A DNA stretch of 64,000 nt, taken from contig NZ_QXNY01000005.1 in NCBI RefSeq assembly GCF_003572205.1, positions 372,001 to 436,000 on the forward strand, written 5' to 3'. Under the pieces are notes generated by a model that saw nothing but the letters and a program-made list of their open reading frames with translations, was not told the DNA's origin and did no database searches. Below, piece by piece: positions 1-8,739 of this stretch; the stretch's first letter is position 1, and every line of letters begins with the position of its first letter. The position numbers and the translations under genes were made by a program. The DNA is from Algihabitans albus (lineage in GTDB: Bacteria > Pseudomonadota > Alphaproteobacteria > Kiloniellales > DSM-21159).

Positions 1-702
1 CTGGAGGACATGCTGGCGATCAACCCTTACCTGCATCCGGATGCCTTCAGCTTCACCTGGTCGTCCAACTACAATGCCTTCGGTCGTGGCGCCGGCTTCA
101 TGAACATTGTCTGGCCGTCCGGCTTCAAATATTCGAAGGCTCCCTCGACCGGGCCTGCCACCACGGGCAAGATCGCAGCGACGGTCATGCCGTCCGATAC
201 CCTGAGCGATGGCTCGCAGCTCTACGCAGGACTGTTCTGTTGGGGGTATGGCTATGCCGTATCTCGCTACTCGGCCAATCCGGAGCTGGCTTACGCCTAC
301 GCCCAGTGGATGACCTCTCCGACCGTCTCATCCGACGCCATCCCCTATCTCGGCGGATACTCCGACCCCTATCGTGTCAATCATATGAAGGCACCGACCC
401 AACGATTGGTCGACACCTATTCGCCCGAATATCTCGACACCCTCTACAACAACATCGTCAACACCGTACCGGACTTCTGCCTGCCGGGCGGGTTCGAGTA
501 TCAGGACGCGCTCGACAAGGAAGTGCACGCCTGCATGACGGGCGAAAAGGCACCGAAGGAAGCGCTGGACGATGCGGCGCGCGCTTGCGATCGCATCACC
601 CGCCGTATCGGAAAAGAGAAAGTGAAAGAGTCCTGGCTGTCTCTCGCCAGGAACTTGGCCGAGCCAATCAAGCGAGCCAGCGGCGCTGATCAGTGGGTCT
701 AG
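1..702 (+). CDS. ABC transporter extracellular solute-binding protein (C-terminal part, 5' truncated by window)
   Basis: The reading frame is open from base 1, so this is the last 233 residues of a longer protein. It should be the periplasmic binding protein of the importer encoded next: two MetI-type permeases and two MalK-type ATPases follow on the same strand. The visible part resembles the C-terminal lobe of CUT1 (family 1) solute-binding proteins, with the YAVSRYSANPELAY segment and a run of aromatic residues. Ligand unknown. The signal peptide lies outside the window. The 121 bp to the next gene hold no obvious terminator. CUT1 ligands include sugars, polyols and glycerol-phosphate; the downstream enzymes point to a nitrogen compound instead, which is inference. 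Confidence 0.75.
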   Translation: MEDMLAINPYLHPDAFSFTWSSNYNAFGRGAGFMNIVWPSGFKYSKAPSTGPATTGKIAATVMPSDTLSDGSQLYAGLFCWGYGYAVSRYSANPELAYAYAQWMTSPTVSSDAIPYLGGYSDPYRVNHMKAPTQRLVDTYSPEYLDTLYNNIVNTVPDFCLPGGFEYQDALDKEVHACMTGEKAPKEALDDAARACDRITRRIGKEKVKESWLSLARNLAEPIKRASGADQWV

Positions 703-823
703 CGGATAGCGGAGCTGTCGTGAGCATGGGAAGCCGAAGCGTTCGCCGCGACCGGCTTCCCACTCCCGAGGTCAGTCTCACTCTTTCGTGCTTCGTGCCG
801 TCCACCCTTGCAGCGACCTCGCA

Positions 824-1801
824 ATGAATGTCGAGACCAAGATTTCAACGGATCGGATTGAGAGGCAAACGACCACGCCGATCGTAACCGAGCCGGACAT
901 GCCCGACGGGGCCGGTCGACGGCGGCGTTTCGTGCGCGGTCTGATGTTGCCGGGTCAACTGATCTCGCTCTTCGTCCTGGTCGTGCCGCTGCTGGTCGCC
1001 CTGGCATTGAGCTTCACCACCTGGTCGCCGACGCGCGGATCGCTGTTCGACGCCAGCTTCGAGGGATTGTTCAACTACGAAGAACTGCTCTTCTACGACA
1101 CCCGCTTCGTCGAAGCTGTCGTGCGCACCCTGGTCCTTGCGGTCGTCTGTCTCTCGCTGGAGTTCGTGATCGGCCTGGGAATGGCGGTGCTCTTCATGCG
1201 GGAGTTCCGCGGCAAGTCACTTATCTTCTCCACGCTGTTGACACCCATGATGGTGCTGCCGGTGGTGGTCGGTTACACCTTCTGGATGCTGTTCCAGTCG
1301 AACGGCCCGATCAACCAGATGCTGGAGCTGCTGCTGGGCGACGGCGCCGGGCTCGAGTGGTTTCGCAGCGCTTCGCTTGCAACCGCCACGGTCATCATCA
1401 CCGAGGTCTGGCACTGGACGCCACTGTTCTTTCTGATCCTTCTCTCCGGCTTGAACAGCGTTCCGGAGAACCCGATCCGGGCAGCCGTCATTCTCGGAGC
1501 CAGTCCGCGCCAAGTCTTTTGGCGGATCATCTTGCCGATGCTGCTGCCGGTCATCGTCGTGGCCTTCGTCATCCGCTCGATGGAGATCATCAAGCTGTTC
1601 GATGAAGTCTTCATGCTGACCCGCGGCGGTCCGGGGTCTTCGACGGAGACGATCAGCCTCTATATCTACAAGCTTGCCTTCAACGACTTCCAGCTCGCCT
1701 ACGGCGCCGCTGCGGCCTTTCTGGTTCTGCTCGGCACGTTGTTCCTGGTCGATCTGCTGCTGACGCCCATTCGAAAGCAGCTGCTGGAGGGGCGAAATTG
1801 A
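824..1801 (+). CDS. ABC transporter permease (CUT1/MalF-like)
   Basis: Inner-membrane permease of a binding-protein-dependent importer, about 325 aa with six predicted hydrophobic segments. The EAA-type cytoplasmic loop is visible near the C-terminus (AAVILGASPRQVFWRIILP). A GTG 36 bp upstream would give 337 aa, but the ATG at 824 (MNVETKIST) is the better start. The stop codon shares its last base with the next gene's ATG (TG-A-TG at 1799-1803), so the two permeases are translationally coupled. Together they should form the channel that the two ATPases downstream energise. Confidence 0.85.
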   Translation: MNVETKISTDRIERQTTTPIVTEPDMPDGAGRRRRFVRGLMLPGQLISLFVLVVPLLVALALSFTTWSPTRGSLFDASFEGLFNYEELLFYDTRFVEAVVRTLVLAVVCLSLEFVIGLGMAVLFMREFRGKSLIFSTLLTPMMVLPVVVGYTFWMLFQSNGPINQMLELLLGDGAGLEWFRSASLATATVIITEVWHWTPLFFLILLSGLNSVPENPIRAAVILGASPRQVFWRIILPMLLPVIVVAFVIRSMEIIKLFDEVFMLTRGGPGSSTETISLYIYKLAFNDFQLAYGAAAAFLVLLGTLFLVDLLLTPIRKQLLEGRN

Positions 1802-2661
1802 TGCCGGTCCGACCTATCACCTGGCCGCTGGTCGTCGTTCTGATCTTCCTGCTCGTGGTCACGCTGTTCCCGATCTTCTGGATTGCGATGACCGCGATCA
1901 AGCCGCCGACCGACTGGAATGCGGTTCCGGCCGTCTGGATCCCTGCAGAACCGACCCTGATCAATTTCCGGACGCTGTTCGACCCCGACGCGATTCGCGA
2001 CTACGGCGTGGGCGGCGTCAGCGAATCCGCCACGGCAGCGGTGATCGGTTCGATCATCGCCTCCGTGAGCGCCACGCTGCTGTCCGTGATGATCGGATTG
2101 CTCGCGGCGATCGGTTTGTCGCGCTACAGCGCGAGCGGCCGGTTCACGCCTCTGTTGATTCTCTCGGGCCGCATGTTTCCGCCGGCGGCCATCGCAGTCC
2201 CCTTCGTGATCATCTTCTCCGCCGTCGGCCTCATCGATACCTACCTCGGCCTGATCGCGATTTATGTAGCGATCACCTTGCCGTTCTCGACGTGGATGCT
2301 GAAGAGCTTCGTCGACGAGATCCCTCGTGAAGTGGAAGAGGCGGCGATGGTGGACGGGAAGTCGCGCTTCATGGCGCACGTGACCGTGACTTTGCCGTTG
2401 ATCCGCGGCGGACTCTTCGCCACGACGCTCTTCATTTTCATCTTGAACTGGTCGGAGTTTCTCTTCGCGCTGGTGCTCTCCTACACCAATATAGAGACGA
2501 TCCCCGTACGTCTCGCCAAGTACGTTACGGCAACGGCTGGCACTCTCTACGGGGTTCAGGCAGCTCTGGCATTTCTCGCCATGTCTCCCCTCGTGATCGC
2601 GGGTTTCCTGATCCAGAAGCATCTCGCGCGCGGTATGACCTTCGGAGCGGTCAAACGATGA
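1801..2661 (+). CDS. ABC transporter permease (CUT1/MalG-like)
   Basis: Second inner-membrane permease, 286 aa, with the canonical EAA loop (EEAAMVDGKSRFMAHVTVTLP) that docks onto the ATPase. A TTG one codon upstream is in frame, but the ATG at 1801 overlapping the previous stop is the natural start. Its stop overlaps the following ATPase start (ATGA at 2658). MalG-type partners are normally 270-300 aa, so the length is typical. Confidence 0.88.
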   Translation: MPVRPITWPLVVVLIFLLVVTLFPIFWIAMTAIKPPTDWNAVPAVWIPAEPTLINFRTLFDPDAIRDYGVGGVSESATAAVIGSIIASVSATLLSVMIGLLAAIGLSRYSASGRFTPLLILSGRMFPPAAIAVPFVIIFSAVGLIDTYLGLIAIYVAITLPFSTWMLKSFVDEIPREVEEAAMVDGKSRFMAHVTVTLPLIRGGLFATTLFIFILNWSEFLFALVLSYTNIETIPVRLAKYVTATAGTLYGVQAALAFLAMSPLVIAGFLIQKHLARGMTFGAVKR

Positions 2662-3791
2662 CCGCACCCAAGTTGGAACTGGTCGATCTGCACAAGGCGT
2701 ACGACGATGGTGCCGTGGTCGCAGTCGACGGGATCGACCTGACCGTCGAGTCCGGTGAGACGTTGGCGCTGCTTGGTCCCTCGGGCTGCGGCAAGTCGAC
2801 GACACTGAACATGATCGTCGGGCTCGAAGATCCGACCTCAGGCGATATCCGCGTCGACGGACGTTCTGTTGTTGGGGTGCCGCCCGGTCAACGCAACGTC
2901 GGGCTCGTGTTCCAGGATTACGCCGTCTTCACCCATATGAGCGTCGAGAAGAACCTGGCTTTCGGGTTGCAGGTTCGTGGCCTGCCGCGAAGCGAGGTAA
3001 ACCGCAGGGTCGGTCAGGCCGCCGAGTTGCTCGGGCTGGGCGATTTGATGAAGGAAAAGGCATCGCGCCTCGGCGGTTCGCAGCTTCAACGGGTTGCCAT
3101 CGGCCGCACGCTGGTCACCGAGCCTTCGATCCTGCTGCTCGACGAGCCGCTGTCCAACCTGGAGGCCGAGACGCGCCTGTCCATGCGCCGCGAGCTGCGC
3201 CGCCTGCAGTCGGAGATCGGCCTAACGATCATCTACGTCACGCACGACCAGATCGAAGCCCTGTCGCTGGCCCGCCGCATCGCGGTGATGAGCGGGGGCA
3301 AAATTCGGCAGTGCGACCTGACGGAGCAGGTCTACGACAGCCCCGAGCATGTCTTCGTTGCCGGCTTTATCGGGTCGCCGCCGATGAACCTGATCCAGGG
3401 GGTGTTGACGTCGGATGCCTCCGGCCAGCGATTCCGGCATGAGAGCTTCGAGGTGATCGTGCCGGATCGACTGGCACCTGCGGCAGCCGGCGGGGAGCTT
3501 CATGTCACCTTGGGTGTGCGGCCTGAGGCGGTGCGGCTGACAGCGACGGCTGATAGCCCGGTCAATGGAACTGTGAGCGCCGTCGAACCAAGGGGGCCCG
3601 AAGCCGTTGTTACGGTCAAAGTTGCAGAGGTGACACTGAAGGCCCTGGTGTCCTCCGACGTGCAGCCATCCGATGGCGAGAAGGTCGGTGTCTCGATCGC
3701 TCCGGACAAGCTCGTCCTCTTCTCCGGCGACACCAATCGCAACCTGACTGAGAGCGCTCGAGCAGGGGCAAGGGCAGGGGCGGCGGCATGA
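2658..3791 (+). CDS. ABC transporter ATP-binding protein, MalK/UgpC type, with atypical signature motif
   Basis: Cytoplasmic ATPase, 377 aa, with an N-terminal nucleotide-binding domain and a C-terminal TOBE/OB regulatory region (about residues 240-360). Walker A GPSGCGKST is at residues 40-48, Q-loop Gln at 87, Walker B ILLLDEP at 159-165, and the H-loop His at 197 (VTHDQ). The signature, normally LSGGQ, reads LGGSQ at 139-143, so the serine that contacts ATP is displaced. It starts in an ATGA overlap with the permease and ends in an ATGA overlap with a second ATPase, an arrangement like the two-ATPase glycerol importer GlpST of rhizobia. A heterodimer is inferred. Confidence 0.88.
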   Translation: MTAPKLELVDLHKAYDDGAVVAVDGIDLTVESGETLALLGPSGCGKSTTLNMIVGLEDPTSGDIRVDGRSVVGVPPGQRNVGLVFQDYAVFTHMSVEKNLAFGLQVRGLPRSEVNRRVGQAAELLGLGDLMKEKASRLGGSQLQRVAIGRTLVTEPSILLLDEPLSNLEAETRLSMRRELRRLQSEIGLTIIYVTHDQIEALSLARRIAVMSGGKIRQCDLTEQVYDSPEHVFVAGFIGSPPMNLIQGVLTSDASGQRFRHESFEVIVPDRLAPAAAGGELHVTLGVRPEAVRLTATADSPVNGTVSAVEPRGPEAVVTVKVAEVTLKALVSSDVQPSDGEKVGVSIAPDKLVLFSGDTNRNLTESARAGARAGAAA

Positions 3792-4894
3792 GCGATCTCG
3801 TTCTCTCCGCCGAAGGCATCACCAAGCGGTTCGGCAAGACGCTGGCATTGGATGGCGTCGATATCGCATTGCCGCGCGGCAAGTTTCTGGTGTTGCTCGG
3901 CGCCGCCGGTGCCGGCAAGACGACGGCGTTGCGCACCCTCGCCGGGTTGGAGGTGCCGGATAGCGGTCGCATGCTGATCGAGGGTCGAGATGCCACCTTC
4001 CTGGAGCCGAAGGACCGCGACGTCGCCATGATTTTCGACAGCCTGGCGCTCTATCCGAACAAGACCGGCTTCGAGAACTTGGCGCATCCTCTCCGGATCC
4101 GCCGTCAAGGCGACGCCGTGATCGAGGAGAAAGTCGCCGCCGTCGCAAAGACTTTGCAGATTCCACATGTGCTCCGACGCTTGCCGAAAACGATGAGCGG
4201 CGGCGAGCGTCAGCGCGTGGCGCTCGGACGGGCTTTGGTGCGCGAGCCTGCCTTCTTCTTGCTCGATGAACCTCTGTCCAGTCTGGATGCCACGCTCCGT
4301 GTGGAACTGCGTGCCGAGCTGAAACGTCTGCAACGCGAGCATCATTATGCCTTCCTGCTCGCCACGCCCGACTTCGCGGAAGCTTTGGCGATCGCCGACA
4401 GCGTGGTCATGCTGATCGACGGTAGAGTCCGGCAAGTTGCACCGCCCCAGACGCTCTACGACGAGCCGGCCGACCGGGACGTCGCGCGCTTCGTCGGTGC
4501 GCCCGAGATCAATCTCCTGCAGGCAGTCTACGACCCCTCCGATGGCGGACGCCTGCGCACCGCTGAAATGGTGCTGCCGGCACCGGCGCCGTTGTGCAGC
4601 TTTTTCGATGGTGCCCGAGGCTCCGTCGAGATCGGCATTCGCCCCGAGCATATGAGGCTTGAACAACCGAAGTCGGGCGCCGACGGCGCGACGGCTACTG
4701 ACGCGAAGGTTGTGGATGTGGAACCGCTTGGGCTCAATGCGGCCGTAACGCTGACGGCGGCGGGCTCAGTCCTGCGGGCGACGCTACCGGCTCACGATGC
4801 GAGCCGTTTTCCGATTGGCTCGTCGGTTTGCTTGCGCCCCCGTCTCGATCGAATGCTGAGCTTCGACAAAGACAGCGGGCGGCGACTCATATGA
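3788..4894 (+). CDS. ABC transporter ATP-binding protein, second copy, with degenerate Q- and H-loops
   Basis: Second MalK-type ATPase of the importer, 368 aa with a C-terminal TOBE-like region. Walker A is GAAGAGKT (38-45), the signature MSGGE (136-140) and Walker B FFLLDEP (156-162), all acceptable. The Q-loop glutamine is replaced by Asp84 (MIFDS) and the H-loop histidine by Pro194 (LLATPDF where relatives have VTHDQ). Walker A and H-loop of this subunit would pair with the abnormal LGGSQ of the other ATPase, making one composite site degenerate and leaving the other canonical. The spacing of 22 bp to the next gene suggests cotranscription. Confidence 0.87.
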   Translation: MSDLVLSAEGITKRFGKTLALDGVDIALPRGKFLVLLGAAGAGKTTALRTLAGLEVPDSGRMLIEGRDATFLEPKDRDVAMIFDSLALYPNKTGFENLAHPLRIRRQGDAVIEEKVAAVAKTLQIPHVLRRLPKTMSGGERQRVALGRALVREPAFFLLDEPLSSLDATLRVELRAELKRLQREHHYAFLLATPDFAEALAIADSVVMLIDGRVRQVAPPQTLYDEPADRDVARFVGAPEINLLQAVYDPSDGGRLRTAEMVLPAPAPLCSFFDGARGSVEIGIRPEHMRLEQPKSGADGATATDAKVVDVEPLGLNAAVTLTAAGSVLRATLPAHDASRFPIGSSVCLRPRLDRMLSFDKDSGRRLI

Positions 4895-4916
4895 TGGAAG
4901 GTGGGAGGAGACCAGC

Positions 4917-6962
4917 ATGAGCGCTGGCGAGCGAAAGCGCGACTACGTCAAGACGACCTGCCCGCGGGACTGTTACGACGCCTGCGGGATCGTAGCGGTG
5001 CGCGACGACGGAAAGTTACGCAAGATTCTCGGAGACCCAGAGCATCACGTCGCGCGCGGCGGACTCTGCGGAAAGTGTGCGATTGTCTATAACGGAACCT
5101 GGCAAGATCCAGCCGCGCGATTGACTCGGCCTCTGCGTCGTGTCGGACCGAAGGGAAAAGCTAAGTTCGAGCCTGTTTCCTGGGAGACGGCTCTGCAGCA
5201 GATTTCTGAGTCTCTAAAGCCGCTGATTGCAGCCGGCCGGACGTCGACGATTATGCAGGCGCACTACACCGGCACCGTCGGTCTGATCGCGGGGTGGTAT
5301 CCCTTACGCTTCTTTAGCCATCTCGGAGCAACCGAGGTCGATCCCGACAGTGTCTGCAACAAGGCCGGTCACGTTGCCCTGGAGTACGTGTTTGGCGACT
5401 CCCTGGAGGGGTTCGACCCGGAAACGGCAAAGCAGGCCAAGACGATTCTGATATGGGGCGCCAACCCCTCCCACTCGGCACCGCATATGCACAAGGACTG
5501 GCTACGGGAGTCTGGTGCAGAGGTGATCGCGATCGATCCGATCGGTCACAAGACGGCCCGCGAGCGAGCCTCGCTGCATCTGCAGCTGCGGCCGGGAACC
5601 GATGCCGCGCTGGCGTTCGGCTTCCTCCATGTCGCCCAGCGCGAAGGCCTGCTCGATCAGGCTTTCATCGACGCTCAGGTTATTGGTTTCGACGAGATCC
5701 TCGCTGCGATCGAGGCTGCCGATCCCGTAACGACCGAGCGCCGCTGCGGCGTCCCGGCTGCACAGATCGAGCAGGCTGCCATCGCCTATGCCAAGGGCCC
5801 TTCGCTGCTTTGGTTGGGCCAGGGGATGCAGCGCACGGCCCGGGGCGGTAACGCCTTTCGCGCGCTCGCTGCCCTGATCGCCGGTACCGGGAACCTGGGT
5901 AAGCCCGGCGCCGGTTTTTGCTACATGAACGGGCCCGGCAGTCGCGGCATCGACATGAACAGCGTCGTCCCTCCCGAACTCGATCGCGGAAGCGGTTCGA
6001 TCAGCCACATGGATCTGGCGGAGACTCTGGAGGACTCGGAACGCACCAAGGTTTTCTTCAACTGGAACTGCAATCCCCTGGCCTCGTCTCCTGATCAGGC
6101 GCGGCTGCGCAAAGCCTTGATGCGCGAGGACCTGTTTCACGTCGCCTGCGACGTTTTTTCGACCGATACGGTCGCTTTCGCCGACATCGTCCTGCCCGCG
6201 GCGGCCTTCCTGGAATTCGACGACGTAATCGTACCTTACTTCCATCAGACCCTCTCGGCGCAGGTAAAGCTGCAGGAGCCTTTGGGCGAGGCGCTGCCGA
6301 ACCAGGAGATCTTTCGCCGTCTCGCCGCTGCCCTGGGCTTCGAAGCGGCGGCCTTGTTCGAGAGCGACGCCGATCTGATCGCCCGGATTCTGGCCCAGAC
6401 GCCGTTCAAAGGTGGTTTTGCCGAGTTGGCGAAGGCGGGAACCGTTCGCTTGTACCCGGAGCCGCGCCTGCAGTTCGCAGAGGGTCGCTACCCGACACCC
6501 TCGGGCAAGATCGAGATCGCATCGGCACGCGCCGAGGCCGACGGGTTGCCCCGGGTCCCCGAACCCCACGCCGACCCTGGCACCACGGACGGCAGGCTTC
6601 GCATTCTCTCGCCCGCCTCTTTGTGGCAGATGAACTCCAGCTACGCCAACGACCCGAAGATCCGGAAGCAACTGGGTGGCAACGCCGTACTTCTGCATCC
6701 CGACGACGCACAGGCTCACAGCTTGACGTCCGGCGACCGCGTCACGTTGTCCAACGAGGCCGGTGTGCTGACTTTGCCGGTCGAGGTCAGTGAGATCGCG
6801 CAGCCCGGCATGGGAATCGTCTACAAGGGCCGCTGGCCGAGCGCCGAGCCGGCGGCCGCCAACATCAATGTACTGCACAAGGGCCGTAAGAGCGATATTG
6901 GAGACTCCACCACCGTGCACTCGATGGAAGTAGATTTACGACGCGCGGAGGCTGCGGAGTGA
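4917..6962 (+). CDS. Molybdopterin-dependent oxidoreductase with N-terminal [4Fe-4S] motif
   Basis: 681-aa member of the formate dehydrogenase/DMSO reductase superfamily. An iron-sulfur motif C15-x3-C19-x3-C23-x27-C51 (CPRDCYDAC...CGKC) begins the protein, followed by the molybdopterin domains and a C-terminal dinucleotide-binding domain (LWQMNSSYAND, then LHPDDA). Cys147 in DSVCNKAG is the likely molybdenum ligand by position; this is inference. No twin-arginine signal is visible, so the enzyme should be cytoplasmic. It lies between an importer and genes for a flavin reductase and a [2Fe-2S] ferredoxin, which could carry its electrons. The substrate cannot be told from sequence. The stop overlaps the next start (GTGA). 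Confidence 0.85.
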   Translation: MSAGERKRDYVKTTCPRDCYDACGIVAVRDDGKLRKILGDPEHHVARGGLCGKCAIVYNGTWQDPAARLTRPLRRVGPKGKAKFEPVSWETALQQISESLKPLIAAGRTSTIMQAHYTGTVGLIAGWYPLRFFSHLGATEVDPDSVCNKAGHVALEYVFGDSLEGFDPETAKQAKTILIWGANPSHSAPHMHKDWLRESGAEVIAIDPIGHKTARERASLHLQLRPGTDAALAFGFLHVAQREGLLDQAFIDAQVIGFDEILAAIEAADPVTTERRCGVPAAQIEQAAIAYAKGPSLLWLGQGMQRTARGGNAFRALAALIAGTGNLGKPGAGFCYMNGPGSRGIDMNSVVPPELDRGSGSISHMDLAETLEDSERTKVFFNWNCNPLASSPDQARLRKALMREDLFHVACDVFSTDTVAFADIVLPAAAFLEFDDVIVPYFHQTLSAQVKLQEPLGEALPNQEIFRRLAAALGFEAAALFESDADLIARILAQTPFKGGFAELAKAGTVRLYPEPRLQFAEGRYPTPSGKIEIASARAEADGLPRVPEPHADPGTTDGRLRILSPASLWQMNSSYANDPKIRKQLGGNAVLLHPDDAQAHSLTSGDRVTLSNEAGVLTLPVEVSEIAQPGMGIVYKGRWPSAEPAAANINVLHKGRKSDIGDSTTVHSMEVDLRRAEAAE

Positions 6963-7987
6963 CTCTCGAAACCGACATCTGCATCGTTGGCGCCGGCCCA
7001 GTCGGCCTGTTCGCGGTCTTTGCCTGTGGGCAATTGGGCATGCGTTGTGCGCTGGTGGATGCACTGGAGGAGCCGGGCGGGCAACTGACGGCGCTTTATC
7101 CCGAAAAGCCGATCTACGATATTCCCAGCCGACCTGTCGTGCGCGCCGACGCCTTGGTCGATGACTTGATGGCACAGGCCGCTCCCTACGAGCCGCGATT
7201 TCTGTTTAAGGAGACCACCGAAGCTCTGGTGGAGCATGCGGACGGGAGCTTCCTGCTGACAACGGCTGGCGGTCGAGAGGTCCGTGCGCGAGCTCTCTTG
7301 TTGGCTGCCGGCGCCGGCGCCTTCGGCCCCAACCGCCCCCCGCTCGCTGATATCGAGGCTTACGAGGGACACAGCGTCTTCTACCACGTCGCTCGGCGCG
7401 AGCGCTTTCGCGACGCCCGCATTGCCATTGCCGGTGGCGGCGATAGCGCTGTGGACTGGGCCTTGTCTCTGGCCGAGGTCGCAGCGAGCGTGACCGTGGT
7501 TCACCGGCGCGAGCGGTTCCGTGCCGCGCCCGATGCTGTGGTGCGGATGCGGGCCGATCCGCGGATCTCGCTGCGAACGCCGTATCAGTTGGCTGGACTG
7601 GAAGGGGTGCCGCCAAAGCTTCAGGCCCTGCAGTTGTCTCGGATCGGTGGCGGTACCGAGCGGCTCGAGGCCGATGTCCTGATCGCACTGTTCGGCCTGG
7701 CCAGTAATCTCAGGCCGCTGGCCGGCTGGGGACTGGGGGGCAACGGCAAGACGATCCCGGTCGATCCGATCACCTGCGAAACGGCACGCTCCGGCGTCTT
7801 CGCCATCGGCGATGTCGCGGCCTATCCCGGCAAACAGAAATTAATTCTCACCGGCTTTGCAGAAGCTTCGTTGGCCGCGCATGCGGCTCATGCGCGGGTC
7901 TTTCCGGGCAAGCCGTTGCATTTCGAACACTCCACCACTCGCGGCGTCCCTCGGCAAGCTGCCGAAGCCGCGATGCTAACCGGCTGA
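6959..7987 (+). CDS. NAD(P)/FAD-dependent oxidoreductase, ferredoxin/flavodoxin-NADP reductase type 2-like
   Basis: 342 aa, GTG start inside the preceding stop. The FAD Rossmann motif is GAGPVG (11-16), the NAD(P) motif GGGDSA (159-164), and a late FAD-binding GDV segment (FAIGDVAAYPGKQK) follows. The protein has the thioredoxin-reductase fold, but no CxxC redox pair is present, which matches thioredoxin-reductase-like ferredoxin-NADP reductases of the YumC group. In this operon it most plausibly reduces the [2Fe-2S] ferredoxin at 11.6 kb, which would serve the molybdoenzyme or an enzyme elsewhere; this is inferred from gene order. Confidence 0.82.
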   Translation: MTLETDICIVGAGPVGLFAVFACGQLGMRCALVDALEEPGGQLTALYPEKPIYDIPSRPVVRADALVDDLMAQAAPYEPRFLFKETTEALVEHADGSFLLTTAGGREVRARALLLAAGAGAFGPNRPPLADIEAYEGHSVFYHVARRERFRDARIAIAGGGDSAVDWALSLAEVAASVTVVHRRERFRAAPDAVVRMRADPRISLRTPYQLAGLEGVPPKLQALQLSRIGGGTERLEADVLIALFGLASNLRPLAGWGLGGNGKTIPVDPITCETARSGVFAIGDVAAYPGKQKLILTGFAEASLAAHAAHARVFPGKPLHFEHSTTRGVPRQAAEAAMLTG

Positions 7988-7994
7988 GGTTTTC

Positions 7995-8732
7995 ATGCGC
8001 TTTCTGGTTTTCCAACACGTCGATGTCGAGCACCCTGGAGTCTTTCGCGACCTCTGGCGCGAGGCCGGGATTGCTTGGGATGCGGTCGAGCTTGACGAAG
8101 GCGAACCGATCCCGTCGCTCGAACCCTACGACGTTCTCGTTGCAATGGGCGGCCCGATGGATGTGTGGGAGGAACGCCAGCATCCCTGGTTGGCACCGGA
8201 GAAGGCGGCGATCCGGCACTGGGTCGGTGATTTAGGACGGCCGTTTCTCGGGGTTTGCCTCGGCCATCAGTTGCTGGCCGAAGCGATGGGCGGTTCGGTC
8301 GGCGCGGCCGGCGCGCCCGAGGTGGGATTGGCCCCGGTCGAGTTCACCGACGCCGGCAAGACCGACCTGCTCTTCTCCGGTTTCGGCGACGGCATGGAGA
8401 CCTTTCAATGGCACGGCGCCGAGGTGACCGATTTGCCGCCTGGCAGCGAGGTCCTGGCGCGTAACGCGGCTTGTGCGGTGCAGGCCTTCCGGGTTGGGCA
8501 AGCGGCTTACGGCCTCCAGTATCACGTCGAGCTCACCGAGGCGACGGTGCCGGAGTGGCAGGCCATTCCAGCCTATGCCGCTTCGCTCGAGCAGGCCCTG
8601 GGGCTTGAGGGGGCGGCAGCGTTGGCCGCCGACACTCTGGCACGGTTAGCGGACTTCAAGGCCGCCGCGCGGCGTCTCAACGAGAACTTCCTGAAGATCG
8701 TGGCGGCCGCGCAGGCCGCCTCCGTGCAGTGA
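7995..8732 (+). CDS. Class I glutamine amidotransferase (GATase1) domain protein
   Basis: 245 aa, a single GATase1 domain. The nucleophile elbow is FLGVCLGHQ with Cys88, and His177/Glu179 of YHVEL complete the triad, so it should be catalytically competent. The stand-alone form (no synthetase domain) is common among GMP-synthase-like amidotransferases and gamma-glutamyl hydrolases. Directly downstream is a glutamine-synthetase-like ligase. A ligase that makes a gamma-glutamyl amide paired with a GATase1 hydrolase that removes the glutamyl group is the logic of the putrescine PuuA/PuuD pathway; its use here is inference. ATG at 7995, 7 bp after the previous stop. Confidence 0.8.
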   Translation: MRFLVFQHVDVEHPGVFRDLWREAGIAWDAVELDEGEPIPSLEPYDVLVAMGGPMDVWEERQHPWLAPEKAAIRHWVGDLGRPFLGVCLGHQLLAEAMGGSVGAAGAPEVGLAPVEFTDAGKTDLLFSGFGDGMETFQWHGAEVTDLPPGSEVLARNAACAVQAFRVGQAAYGLQYHVELTEATVPEWQAIPAYAASLEQALGLEGAAALAADTLARLADFKAAARRLNENFLKIVAAAQAASVQ

Positions 8733-8739
8733 GGGACGA

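Noticed and set aside
1699-2805. 368-codon antisense frame opposite the permease/ATPase genes
   Set aside because: Composition (Arg/Asp/Gly rich, no hydrophobic core) and complete overlap with well-supported genes show it is a shadow; the same applies to the other long antisense frames, for example 3500-4666, 5502-6920, 8677-9930, 10122-11540, 23891-25243, 26082-27188 and 29736-31388.
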